A stretch of DNA of 64,000 nucleotides from NCBI GenBank assembly GCA_947034895.1, contig OX344764.1, positions 12,400,001 through 12,464,000 of the forward strand, written 5' to 3'. The notes under the pieces were generated by a model. The model made no database searches. It was not told the DNA's origin and saw only the letters and a list, made by a program, of their open reading frames with translations. A program made the translations under genes and the position numbers. The stretch is from Rhytidiadelphus loreus (lineage: Eukaryota > Streptophyta > Bryopsida > Hypnales > Hylocomiaceae). Shown here one piece after another: positions 10,513 to 21,204 of this stretch (its first letter is position 1; each line of letters begins with the position of its first letter).

Positions 10513-12966
10513 CTAATCTTCATTGCGCGCCTGCTCTTCTTGAAGGTCTTGTTCTTTGCGAGCCTCGCGGTAGCAATCCACAAGTGGTGTCCAAAACATT
10601 GGAGCACCACTTAGACGTTGCACGACGTATGTCACCGAGCGTCGTTGTAGTGGCTCCACCTTGCACAATTCACGGGCAAATGCACACTACGCTGGACCAA
10701 TATGGACTGTCACAGTCCTTATTTCAGTGGGAATTATTTAAAGTCTTGTAAATTTAAAAATATACAAGTTGTAGAACATTGAAAAGGACACGTATTAATG
10801 TTATATGCTTGATGATCTATAAAATACAAAAGAAATCTTTGCAAAATTGTTTATACACTTTTTGTAAAGGACTTTGAAAGGTACTCTTATGTACTGTCAC
10901 AGTCCACAACATTAAAGATAAAGACTCATTGATTCTTTAGGAATTCAAATATTTTGCAAAAGAAGGACTTATATTTAAATAGGTATATATGTAATCAAAT
11001 GTTTTGATTTGAAATATATAGAATTTTATCCCTAAATTTGAAGATATGGACTAATTTATGTATCATTATCTTATCAGAATAGTATTGATTTTTAGGAGTA
11101 CATTAGACATATATAAAATCAACTTTACACAAATCTATCTTATTAAAATAATTGTAATAAGTATTTCTAAAGATGGTCTTACTTTTAATAGAGTTAATTT
11201 TCATTATAATCAATTCTACAATTTATTAAAGTAAATCAAAATTTGATGTCATCTTTGAAGTTTTTTTACATAAATATACAAAGGAAATTTTGATTAAATT
11301 TTTTCACCTTTAACTTAAACACACTATAAAGAAATTATAGAAAAAAAATAAAAAAATTTGGAGGTCATATGCAAAAAAATGAAATGGACTTTTATGTATC
11401 CATATCTAGCCAAAAATGGTCCACCCTAGTGTGCATTTACCCTCACCCAACATGGTTTGAAATGCACCAAATGCCGTAAGGTCCGGAATCATCTCTAGAT
11501 TTCCGCGATCTTTTTTCCATACCTTCATAGCCAATTTGCCTATGGAGTATCCATCTGTGTGTATACTAACACACGGTGGCTTAACCCTGCGAGTAGGAGA
11601 TGATGAAGTTCTTGTCTCTCTAGTCAAGTACATCAACTCAGGAGCCACCCACCAACGTTGCGCTTGGGTTGCCTGCAACTTCCTTGGACAATTGAATTGG
11701 TAAAGAGAAGGGGTTTCTTCGTTGATGCGGCTACCCATTCCCCAATCACATAGACCAATCCACACGGTTCTACCATCATCATTCGGAAAATGAAGCATAA
11801 TGTTCTCCGGTGTAATGTCGTTGTGCAATACAGAGCATTGTTGCACTGCATCCACAATGCAAATCATTGCCCACGCAAGTTCAGTGCGCTTGCGTCTATA
11901 TGCCACGAGTCGTTTCATGGCTTGCATTGTTTGTGGAGTTGCATCGTAAGCCACCTCTCCAATTTCATCTGGATCTCGGTTCTTCTCATCCAGTGTAAAC
12001 ATGGCGCCGAGAATACCGCCATTCCACCACTGCGAATAACACTCCATGGTCATATCATTTATAGCAAAGAATTTGATGACCCCTGGATGCTCGCATGGAC
12101 ATACCAATGCCTCGATGGACAACTTCTCTCTGGACTTCTTCAATTCATCCACGCGCAAAGCTGACTTCCCAGCTAATTCCATATTCTCCGGAATATGTTT
12201 TGAATTCTGAACACATACTTTGCGCACCCTCCCATGCCCCCCTTGTTTGCTATGGCCAGACAAAGGAACCACCACCACTCCGCGTTCAAGAAAAACCACT
12301 CCTCCTGCAGCCTGTTGACCAAAGGCCAAATTTTGACTTCGTTGAAACCACGGAGCGGAACGGATGTTGTTTGAAGACAGTCCACGCATTGCTTCATGCC
12401 ACCAATACACCTTCTTGTGCAACAAATTCAATGCTTGTTGTCTGGGCACTACACTCTTCTGAAAGCCTTTTATTTTTTCCGCAACTTAGGCAAGGTTGAA
12501 GATACACGTTTGCACTTGTAACTCCAACCAATGATCGAAGCATTCTTTCGTGCGGTCTTCATGCCACTCATCTGCGCTCATTGTTGTCCAAAACATGTGG
12601 TGGAACTTCTGTTTAATGACATCCACTCCCTGTAATCCGCGCGAGACGTATGTTGTGTTCAACTACGAAATCAAATACTGCTCAAAAAAATCCAACGCCA
12701 CTTCATGCAATTTTCGCGTTGCACCCTTGCTTGGCCACTTCTCCGGATTTATAGCCTTGTGCCTCCTTCGTTTGTTTTTTCCCCTTTCGAAGACTCTCCG
12801 CCCCCCCCCCATCAACTATGGCCCCTTCTGCAGCTACGGACCCTTCTGCAACTACGGCCTCTGAAACAGGCTCTGGTGATTCCGCATCCAGGTCCATCAT
12901 CGATGCATTTCCAATACCTGTGTACCAATCATCAACTTTTCTCTTTGAGAAATCTCGACCAGCCAT
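10513..12966 (-). pseudogene. Divergent protein-kinase cargo gene, several lesions
   Basis: Ser/Thr-type kinase fold. Proposed exon 1 is 12966-11447 (ATG at 12966; donor GTGAGG) and exon 2 is 10706-10513 (acceptor GACAG), joining in frame across a 740-bp AT-rich intron. Motifs in order: Gly-loop-like GGHGRVRKV; a possible catalytic Lys in AGKSA; catalytic loop VLHNDITPENIML (HRD changed to HND); metal site CDWGMG (DFG changed to DWG); WVAPEL; DGYSIGKL; and in exon 2 a subdomain XI-like LCKVEPLQRRSVTYVVQRL. The N-terminus (about 90 residues) is acidic then basic with no known domain. Lesions: TAG 12663-12665, TAA 12486-12488, a one-base frameshift between about 12706 and 12760, and TAG 10687-10689. 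It is not a transposase component of known hAT elements. Asp of both catalytic motifs and the APE motif are kept, so the ancestor may have been active. Confidence 0.75.
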
Positions 12967-13166
12967 CGTGACAGTAACAAGTAACAAATAATCAAAATGA
13001 TAGGAATTAGGAATTCGGCTTCCACAAAGTGAAAAACCGCCCCCCTTATTCCTCAAACCAGCCTCTACCCAGCACCCGCGCTCGCAAGCAAGGACTGCAA
13101 CCAATCCAAGACAAGAGAGCACCGTCAGAGTAGGAGAGACTATGGCGAAAGTACCCTAAAAACAGT

Positions 13167-13175
13167 CTTTATATA
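13167..13175 (-). promoter_or_regulatory. TATA box of the kinase cargo gene
   Basis: On the minus strand the motif is TATATAAAG, 200 bp upstream of the ATG at 12966 and directly next to GC-rich array 2. The following leader (13150-12967) contains a possible acceptor (GGTTGCAG). Confidence 0.6.
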
Positions 13176-13183
13176 CCCATTTC

Positions 13184-13612
13184 ATGTCGACGGAAAGGCC
13201 GTTGAGAGGACGGACAGGGCGTCCAGGGTGTCCAGAGGACGGGAAGGCTGTCCAGGGGGACAAGCCATCCAGCCCGCGGACCAGCCGTCGAGAGGACGGA
13301 CGGCCGTGCAGGGGCTGAGACCGTCCAGCCTAAACCCAGGGCGTCCAGAGGACGGGAAGGCCGTCCAAGAGGACAAGCCATCCAGCCCGCGGACTAGCCG
13401 TCGAGAGGTACAGGGGTTGAGACCGTCCAGCCTAAACCCAGGGCGTCCAGAGGACGGGAAGGCCGTCCCCCCCGCGGACCAGTCGTCCAGGGGGCCAGGC
13501 CGTCCAGAGGACGAGAAGACTTTCGAGAGACGGCAAGGTCGTCGAGAGGACAAGAAGATTCTCAAGAGACAGGCCGGCCGTCGAGAGGGCGGGAAGGTCG
13601 TCGAGCGGGACG
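13184..13612 (-). repeat. GC-rich array 2, promoter side of the kinase gene
   Basis: Degenerate repeats of about 20 bp such as GTCCAGAGGACGGGAAGGCC; one longer block is duplicated within it (about 13310-13360 and 13405-13465). The unit matches array 3 in the same orientation and array 1 in the opposite one. It ends about 10 bp from the TATA box of the kinase gene. Open frames over it are compositional artefacts. Confidence 0.85.
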
Positions 13613-15974
13613 TTCGAAACAAGTGGAATTCATTTCTAATCCTTGTTCCACGAATTTTTCATTTATGTGGTTCGGCACTCTCGGACTTGTCAGGATAGGT
13701 GTCCTTCCTCTCAATCGGGCATTAGTCTATGGGGGCGGGTAGTTTAGGAGTGCTAACTTAATGTATTTATTTGTTTCAATTAGAGGACAAATAAATACCA
13801 AGGATGACATTCAAATGCTGAAAACGAGGTTTACTGCTCATTTAGAATGGAATTCTATTTTGTTGCACGTAAATAATGGGAGATACATAGAAAAAAATCA
13901 TAGAAGGTCAAATTGAAAACTTCTTAATGTCGGTCCTTTAATGTTCTATTTGGATGTTCATGTTAACATTTGATTCATTCTATTGATTCTAATTGCATCC
14001 ATTTTCACGAAAGTCGTTGGCATTGGGCAATGTTTTTATTCCCAAAACCTCAGAATCTCGCAATCCCTTAAAATAATTTATAATCTGTAGGGCTCAAATT
14101 TGAATTCAAATGAATTTTATCAATTATACGTAGAACAATTTCACCTTTGGAATTATTGTATTTTGATTCCATCCTTCCTTGCATGTAAGTGCACCTGACA
14201 ATTTAGTATTTTGTTGAATTTTAAACCCTGTCTATACTAGTATACTCAATTCAAAGTCTCAATCGTACAAACATTCAATAACTTACTGAGCCCGGATCAA
14301 ATATACAAAGACCAAGACAAAAACAACCCTCTAAATGCTCTAGTTAAAGGTAGTAAGATTAATACTCTAAAATGGTTAATTATCAAATAAGTGAAAGACC
14401 TCCTAAACAACATATGTCATATGCATATCATTGATTCATGTAAAACACTGTTTCTTCTTTCCATTCATACATTACATAAAAAAAATGTAGCCCTATACAT
14501 CTATACTTAAGAATGTTTTACCTTTTACAGATATTGTTATGCCATTTTTTGGTGTCTTCAATATGTTTTCTAAAACTTTGAATTTAAATCATTAATCTAT
14601 TTTTTTCCAATTCAAACTTCAAAGACTACATCTTGATTGAGTTTTTGCACTTGTAATGCCAACTACCGAAATGAAGGACATGTTCCGTAGTTTTCGGTCC
14701 AACCTAGGTTTTGAAGTAAATCCTATAGGCCTATACCCTAAACCCTAAACCCTAAACGTTGTTGCAATTTTAAGAGAATTTGATGTTCAAGTTTATGTAA
14801 CTATGACAAATAAGAGAGGATTGGTGTAAGTCCGTAAGATAAAGGAAAAAAAAGGACGAATGGATTCTAATGTTCCATGTAGTCTTCCACACAAAGGGAA
14901 ACTCTAAAACAATAACATAATAACATATGGCATTTGCCTTTTATTTTTATTCTCAAAATCAAAATGCAACATTGAGTACATGAACTTGACATTTTTGTGG
15001 TGTCTATATTTTTTTTATGGCTTCTAAATTATAATGCAACTAGCGGTGAATTACTATAGTTTTTCTTATGGATTGTTTATTAATTGCTTATGTAGTATCG
15101 TAATGTTAGCCACTAAACTGACTGAAATCCCAAGGCCTCTTTTGAGTCTTTTCCATCCTAAATCTGAATAAATTGCCATTTCTAATTTTCTATAGCAAAG
15201 AATTAAAAAAAAAAATGAATGTGTTTAGGCCTCTAAGGTGCATCTCTGCTTGTAGTATGTAAGATCTCATACTAGAGTACTAGACTAGTGTTCAATTGAC
15301 CGGAAGAAATTTCACAAACTTGACCTATGTAGAATTGTAGATTGCAAGATATTTACAATAAACTTCAACCTTTGAACACCCAACGGCATCATTTAGTGCC
15401 AATTTAATGGCAGTTCAATCACTTCAATGACATGGAAAGAAGTTGGAAGCGTTCATTTCATTTTCTTGGGACCTGCCATATTGAGTTACAAAGTGTATCC
15501 AATTGATTTTGTAGTCTTTCCAATATTTGCCTCCAAGTAATTCCGAGTTTAGAAAAAATAAAAAAATAAAAATATGCTCCTTTAGTGTATTTTAGGAAGT
15601 TGTTGCTCCTTACTCTAAATCTAAGATTTCTCCCCAAAATTGATATTTTGTGAGTTTGAGTCTAACTATCAAACAAAAGGTCCTTTTCTCTAGTTCCTAT
15701 TTTATGTAAAATCCCCCAACACAACCCTAAATTGAAATTTCATTATTGCGATTTGAACTTCGAATGTGTTTTTAATGTCTACTACATTGAGTACAAAACA
15801 AATATATCATGAAATGGAAATTAAGTTTACACTATGATGAATTCTAATGTCATTGTCCTTGTGATATATACACATGGTGAAAAATTGAAAATTTGAAAAT
15901 TACTTTTCTATTTAACGTGATTTTGTCAAAACTTCCACCCTAAACCAATTTAAAATATATATATATATTGTAAA
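13613..15974. other. AT-rich spacer between the divergent cargo genes
   Basis: No coding potential. About 14100-14280 resembles the middle of TTAA element A1 (for example the AGAACAATTTCACC block), suggesting a decayed fragment. A telomere-like motif at 14736-14757 is listed separately. The rest shows only A/T-rich simple sequence. Confidence 0.5.
14736..14757 (-). repeat. Interstitial telomere-type repeat (three CCCTAAA units)
   Basis: Three perfect CCCTAAA units on the plus strand, inside the hAT element and in the orientation opposite to the run at 5803. Confidence 0.85.
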
Positions 15975-16345
15975 GGGCCGTCCAAGGCCTTCGGCAGGCC
16001 GTCCAAAGGACAGAAAGGCCGTCCTAGACCACGAACAGGCCGTCGCGAGGATGGGCAGGTCGTTCCCGACCAGGGACAGGCCGTCGAGGAGACGGGCAGA
16101 CCGTCCAGGACCAGATCCAGGCCGTCCAGGGGACGGAAAGCCCGTCCCCTCCTACATCCAGTCCGTCTAGAGGACGGGAAGGCCGTCCGTTGAACTCTCG
16201 GGCGGCGGTGTAATCATTCCCCAAACCTAGAGACGGCGCCCCGAACCTGTTGATGGCGTTCCGACCCTGTGCCAGACGTTCGTGGACGGATCGGCCGTCC
16301 ATTCCAGGGCCGTCCCCCGCCCTGAACGGTCTGGATTCGGGGGGG
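15975..16345 (+). repeat. GC-rich array 3, promoter side of the RING cargo gene
   Basis: Imperfect repeats of GGCCGTCCAGAGGACGGGAA type, GC-rich against an AT-rich background, same orientation as array 2. It ends 54 bp before the TATAAG at 16399. Confidence 0.85.
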
Positions 16346-16398
16346 ACGGCCTGATTAGGTGTTAATTACCCTTGCTAACCGGGTTGGTAATTGGGGGG

Positions 16399-16404
16399 TA
16401 TAAG
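16399..16404 (+). promoter_or_regulatory. Putative TATA box of the RING cargo gene
   Basis: TATAAG in a G-rich context (GGGGTATAAG), 213 bp upstream of the ATG at 16612. A likely leader intron ends at the acceptor TGTGCAG (16596-16602). Confidence 0.5.
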
Positions 16405-16611
16405 TGAAGTTTTTTTCACATTTGCCCTTGCTGCCTCTTTTGAGTTGCACTGTCCTAGCTTGAGAAAGCTTCGCATTGCAATTTGAAGGGAAGTGTTATA
16501 CATTTGACATTGTTTTGCCACATTTCAGTTGCCTTCACGCAACAGAAGGCAAAGCAAATTGTCATTGTATTCGCATACAGTATCATGTGTGTCATTGTGC
16601 AGGTATCAAGA

Positions 16612-18846
16612 ATGGATGCAGAGGATGTAGCAGGAGGTTTGGGACCTGGAGGTGACCCCCCAGGTAGAAAGAAGAGAGGAAATAGAGCAACTTTGGATTG
16701 GGGCACACTTAATGCCCCAGCGATTATGGCAAACCCTGGGTGGTTGGAGGCAGAATCACCATGGACAAGAGCGACATGTCGGCGGTATGTAGATTGGGCC
16801 CACATCAACCGCCATTGGCCACACGACCGGTACGAGGTGCACGTGAAATCTGGCGTGGTAAATATTGACCAGTGCACCCATCCGCACTTCAAGAAGAGGA
16901 TGATTGAAGTGTCATTGGCACTTTGGGGTTCAAGATCCAAGAAAGACAGGACACTTTCATTGTGCCAAATGGCATATGCGGAGGTTTTTCTTGGCAAGGA
17001 TGTGGATTGGAGAAACTTTTTGGGCAGACAGCGGAATAACAAGTTTCCAAATAGAACTCGCCACATTCCAACAAATCCTGCTGTGCCACTGGACAATGCA
17101 CCAATTCCTACCGTGCCATTGGTTGGTACTCAAAATGTGCAAATGGATGTGGTTCCACCCGTGGAGCAGCCAAGGACGGAGTTGATGGAAGTAGAAGTTG
17201 GTCAGAGCAGCGGTGCAAATGTCAACCAACAAAATGTGATTGGTGGAGTCCAAGCTGATAGTGAAGAACTAATTCGCTTGTGCCAATTAGTACAAACACT
17301 GCAAGCGGAAAAAGAAAAAGCGCTACAACAACATGCAGCAGAGTTGGAAGTTCAAAGTGCAAGGATGCGGGCCCTTGTAGATGAAAATGTGCGCCTCATC
17401 GCACGTGAAACAAAGCTCGTAGAGCGCAACAGGCGGTTCAGCACAGACTCAGTTCCACCACTCGATGTTGTAGTGGAACGTGCTTCATACGGGGCAGACG
17501 AAGACAGACCAGGCCCGAGCAATACACCTGAGTTTGTGGTACGACCACGGGCCATTTTTCCAAGTGCAGAAAGTGCCACGTTGGATATTATGCGTGCACG
17601 TGCTGAGCGAGCTGAAGCAGAGGTTGGAAGTACTCGCACAAGCATGGAAGAATTAACAAGCGCCATGCGTGCTTTGGAACTCCGTGCCAACAACGCTGAG
17701 GCAGATGTGGCGGTGTTGACTGCAGCTCGAACAGACATGGAACAGACCATGACCGCAATGAGTGCTCAAAACATGCGGTTGGTCCACAATCCTTAGAAGG
17801 AACAGATGCTACTTCAAATGTGCAACATGAAGTTGACATGCAGCATGGCGCTAAACAAGGCTGAGCAAATGCAGCGTGAAGTGAGGAGAGTGGCTGCGGA
17901 ATTCAATGATGGCGGTCAACGTTATTTTGGCTTGACCTCGTGGCCTCGGGTGGAAGAAATGTTCACCGACGATTTGCTAGTGTTCGTCGAGAATTCAAGC
18001 ATCGATTGAAATGCCCGTGCAGACTTGGAATTCCAGTACAATATCGAGCGCCAACGGTACAGGCCACCCAACCGCGATGGCATCACACCACTAGTGTGGC
18101 CTTCCGTTCCAGCTTTTGTACAAGATGGAACAACATGTATAATTTGCTAAGAACCGTTTGGCCCAGAGGGTGGATGGAATCTTGGTACATGTGGCCATCT
18201 ATACCACCCCATGTGCCTCATTCCACACATGGTCACCAGAAGGAGATGTGTGCAATGCAAGGCTCCATTTCATACACGACTATACAAAATGTTTGGCCTT
18301 CAAGACCACATGCCTACACATTACGAGTACAATGAAGAAAATTTACCAGGCCTCGGTAATAGAGTACATTGGGGGTCGGACGTGACATGGCTTTGGAAGT
18401 GGGGCCACGACAACCGACACCACCCGGCAGGAACGGTCACTGAGATACATTGGCAGAGTGACGCCCAAGTGACAGAGGTGATCAGGAGGGTGTTTGGAGA
18501 GGGTGATCCAGGGCGTCGACTATATTTTGGTCAGATTGCCGATGGACATTGGGACCAAGACCGCTCCATTTTTGTGCGTGCGCCACATCCACAGCGCATC
18601 ATGTTTAACTCTCAAGGCGCGCCAGTCGGATTTGAGGGTGAACTGAGTTTTGAGGAACAAGTGACGTACATTGAAGACAATACCTTCCATGAGCCAGCTC
18701 TCGTGAGTGCCATTTATTCCCACTTACATAATAGATACGACATCGACGCATTTCAGCTTTTGACGACTTTGCAATCGCGACGAAAATTGCAACAATTTTT
18801 GAGAAACAGCATAGCACGAGGCGTTGTAATCGAAGAAGTAGAATAG
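16612..18846 (+). pseudogene. Coiled-coil RING-H2 cargo gene, three in-frame stops
   Basis: One reading frame runs from ATG 16612 (MDAEDVAGG) to TAA 18846, about 745 codons, broken by TAG 17794-17796, TGA 18007-18009 and TAA 18148-18150. Parts in order: a Gly/basic start; an unrecognised domain rich in Trp/His (about residues 28-145); a Pro-rich linker; a long predicted coiled coil with Glu/Ala/Arg heptads (about 215-460); a RING-H2 finger read through the third stop, with CIIC, then TCGHLYHPMC, then CVQC (spacing C-x2-C-x14-C-x-H-x2-H-x2-C-x10-C-x2-C); and a C-terminal domain of about 180 residues with no known match. RING-H2 fingers usually act as E3 ubiquitin ligases; that role is inferred. 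It is transcribed away from the kinase gene, with array 3 in front. Confidence 0.75.
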
Positions 18847-19126
18847 ATAGTTTTGGACTAGATTGTGTATAACTAGATAGATGTATAGAATTAAATACCG
18901 GAAGTTGTACAAAGCAAATATATGTAATTATATAAAGCCTTTATTAGTTTACTATGTACTTCAACGGATTTATAAAATATGTACATTTATCGTTTTCTTT
19001 CCACCTTGTGTATTGTTGCTTCGCCTTTGTCTATTTTTGTAATCTATTGGACCTTTTTGTAATAGTATAGAAGAAGCTTGTATGCTTAGATGGTAGGTAA
19101 AAGAGTGTTCTATCTTTATTTTGGGT
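18847..19126. other. 3' flank of the RING cargo gene
   Basis: AT-rich, no gene. AATTAAATA- and TATAAAG-like sequences could serve as polyadenylation signals, but none is decisive. Confidence 0.4.
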
Positions 19127-19776
19127 GTTGCCCTAAAGTCCAAAGTCCATTTTTTGGCCCAAACCACCCTAAACCACCCCTTTTGCTATGTTCACCTATG
19201 AATTAAATTTTCCAATTTTTTTTGAATCGAACCAAAGGATCTTGTTCTACACTTGTCTTAGATGACGTGATAAAAAATTTGTGATGTTTGACCGTATGGA
19301 TTGAAAGTTATTAGCATTCGAAGTGAAAGCTCCAAATCTATTTAAAGAAGTTGCTAGGATTGCCCGCTCCATAGAAAAATCCATAACTTTTCCATTCCTA
19401 ATCCAAATGGGATGAATGAAAGCCTCCCATTTAAAAGAAAATATAATGCAACTAGAAAAAAATATACAAATTTGTATTTCATTTTTTTGTGGATTTTTTT
19501 GTCTACCCAGAGTCCTGGACCGCCCAGTGTCCCGATCTCCCCTGTTTGAGGTTATTCCGTTATTGTGGCATATCCCTAACCCCTTGCTCCTAGGCACCGA
19601 TTGGAATAGAAATTGTATTATGAATAAACTCATAAGTTTATCTATCATTCTATTTTATCATTCTTATGAAAAAGTTTTCAAAAGTTTGAGTAAAAAATTA
19701 GATCATGGGCGCCTATCAAAAATCCATTTTGTCCCTTGCAGCAAGGACAATGAGAGTATGTTACTTTAGGGTCTAA
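19127..19776 (-). mobile_element. TTAA-type element (copy A5), internally deleted
   Basis: Termini are CCCTAAAGTCC (19131) and ACTTTAGGG (ending about 19771). The target sites are decayed. The middle matches A2 (the blocks near 19280-19320 and 19375-19500). A hairpin TTGTCCCTTGC-A-GCAAGGACAA lies just inside the right end at about 19731-19751. It is nested in the hAT element. Confidence 0.7.
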
Positions 19777-19999
19777 GAAATAAAAACAACGGAAATTCTT
19801 TACCAAAGCCTAAAATAATAAACAAATTATTTTATTGCTTCATATTTGATGAAATCTCCTTTAAGTCTTTAGAATTAAACCCTAAATAATTCACGTTTTG
19901 TAACTTCTTTTCTATTAGTTTGAATCTTTTTTTAGTTGGACACATGATTGACTACTCCCTCATTTTTTTTTTAAATCCAAAGTTTACAAATTAAAGTAT

Positions 20000-20670
20000 T
20001 TAACATTTTCCATTTTTTCTCAAATGGCATTATGGCATTATTGAACAAAATGTCAACATTTTTGATTAGGAGACTAGGTGTATCAATTTGCAAAAAATTG
20101 TAACCGTATAAATTCAAACAAGACATGTTAGCAATCTCATAGGTTGCTAAAACACAACAATATCACTTATAGAGTAAAAGATTATAATGTTTGAACATGA
20201 GGGTGTTAAAACTACAAAAATGATGTGAAGTCTTCCAATCCTCTTTTCAGTTTTCACAAGTAAAATTTAAAAAAATTTAGACCCAAAAAATATGAGGTTA
20301 AATTGCCTAACATGTATAACCCCAAACAATTTATGGCTTTTAAAAGTATACTCCATATTTTTTTTTTAATTAAAAAAAAAATTTGAATGTGATTTTTTCT
20401 CCAAGATCTTGTTGTGTTTTTGAGGCACATTTCCAAAAGCTCTCAATGCTACAAGAAGTCAAGATTGCAATGGGTACCCTTGCACAAAGTCTTGAAACAA
20501 TAAATCACTATCATTTATTTTTAAGAATAGACTATTGATGCTAAAACTAGACTTCAAGAAGAACATCTTAAAAATAGCAACTTGGATACTACTAAAAATA
20601 GCAATTTGGTTAGGTTTTATTTAACTTCGAAGTTTTGCCAACACCAAATTTGGGTGCTTCGGGCATTTAG
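20000..20670 (+). mobile_element. TTAA-type element of the second family (copy B3), decayed
   Basis: From about 20040 the sequence follows copy B1 (29179-29820) in the same orientation, ending in GGGCATTTAGG at 20661-20671. The left end is degenerate (TTAACATTTTCC at 20000). It sits next to GC-rich array 4. Confidence 0.65.
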
Positions 20671-20689
20671 GCAAAAAATCCAATCCCAC

Positions 20690-21186
20690 CCGTCCAGATG
20701 CCCGTCTATTTTTCCGTCCACAGAACCGTTTAGTTACCCGTCCACAAAACCGTCCACTTACCCGTCCACAGAACCATCCACTTACCCGTCCAGATGCCCG
20801 TCCACCCGCTCGTCCAGTTACCCGTCCACCCGCCCGTCCAGTTTTCCGTCCAAATACCCGTCCATCCCGCCCGTCCAGATACCCGTCCACACAACCGCCC
20901 ACCCTTCCGTCCACATGCTCGTCCAGATGCCCGTCCAGTTTTCCGTCCACATACCCGTCCATCCAAACCGTCCAGATACCCGTCCATCACGCCCGTTCCG
21001 TGCCCGTCGACGAAAGCTCGACGAAAGCTCGCCCGTCCGGCGCGCCCGTTGACGAAGAACGTCCATCCATTTCCGTAGTTTTCATCCTCTATAAACGGTT
21101 CTCGTCCAGATTTCATCCTGACGGACGCCGGGGTTGAATCCTGACGTCCGTCTGGACATCCTGACGGACGGATAGGATGTGACGGG
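20690..21186 (-). repeat. GC-rich subterminal array 4
   Basis: Tandem units of about 12 bp, CCCGTCCA plus four variable bases, repeated more than 20 times from 20690 to 21000. More irregular ACGGACG-type repeats then run up to the right terminus. It mirrors array 1 at the other end. Long shadow frames here translate the repeat (PVHPPV / GRAGGR) and are not genes. Confidence 0.85.
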
Positions 21187-21204
21187 GACAACCCTGCTTG
21201 AGTA
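21187..21204 (-). repeat. Right terminal inverted repeat and target duplication of the giant hAT element
   Basis: GACAACCCTG (21187-21196) followed by CTTGAGTA (21197-21204), the exact counterpart of the left end at 5345-5362. Confidence 0.95.

Larger units (their letters stand above)
5353..21196 (+). mobile_element. Giant (15.8-kb) cargo-carrying hAT transposon
   Basis: The element is bounded by 10-bp inverted termini and a perfect 8-bp duplication of CTTGAGTA. In order it holds: terminal GC-rich array 1; telomere-like repeats; a hAT transposase gene (+); a TTAA element remnant (9297); a divergent protein-kinase gene (-); GC-rich array 2; GC-rich array 3; a coiled-coil RING-H2 gene (+); two further TTAA elements (19131 and about 20000); and GC-rich array 4. 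The DNA on either side is continuous with a CACTA-like element known from a second copy at 42-46 kb, which independently supports a simple insertion. Typical plant hAT elements are 3-5 kb, so the size and the two non-transposase genes are unusual. All three genes have premature stops, so this copy should be immobile without help. Confidence 0.9.

Noticed and set aside
10485..10751. Plus-strand frame of 88 codons in a GC-richer island
   Set aside because: It is the shadow of kinase exon 2 on the minus strand (10706-10513), which carries the subdomain XI motif.
12703..13122. Long minus-strand frame starting upstream of ATG 12966
   Set aside because: The part before 12966 is leader DNA after the TATA box; only from ATG 12966 does it belong to the kinase gene.
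13169..13698. Arg/Gly/Pro-rich frames over array 2
   Set aside because: Repeat composition artefact, no domain.
20690..21000. CRISPR-like regular spacing of CCCGTCCA
   Set aside because: The unit is 12 bp with 4-bp variable parts and no spacers; it is a simple tandem array in a eukaryotic transposon.
20582..21191. Long Pro/Val/His- or Gly/Arg-rich frames on both strands
   Set aside because: Translation of the 12-bp CCCGTCCA array; all frames stay open because the repeat lacks stops.
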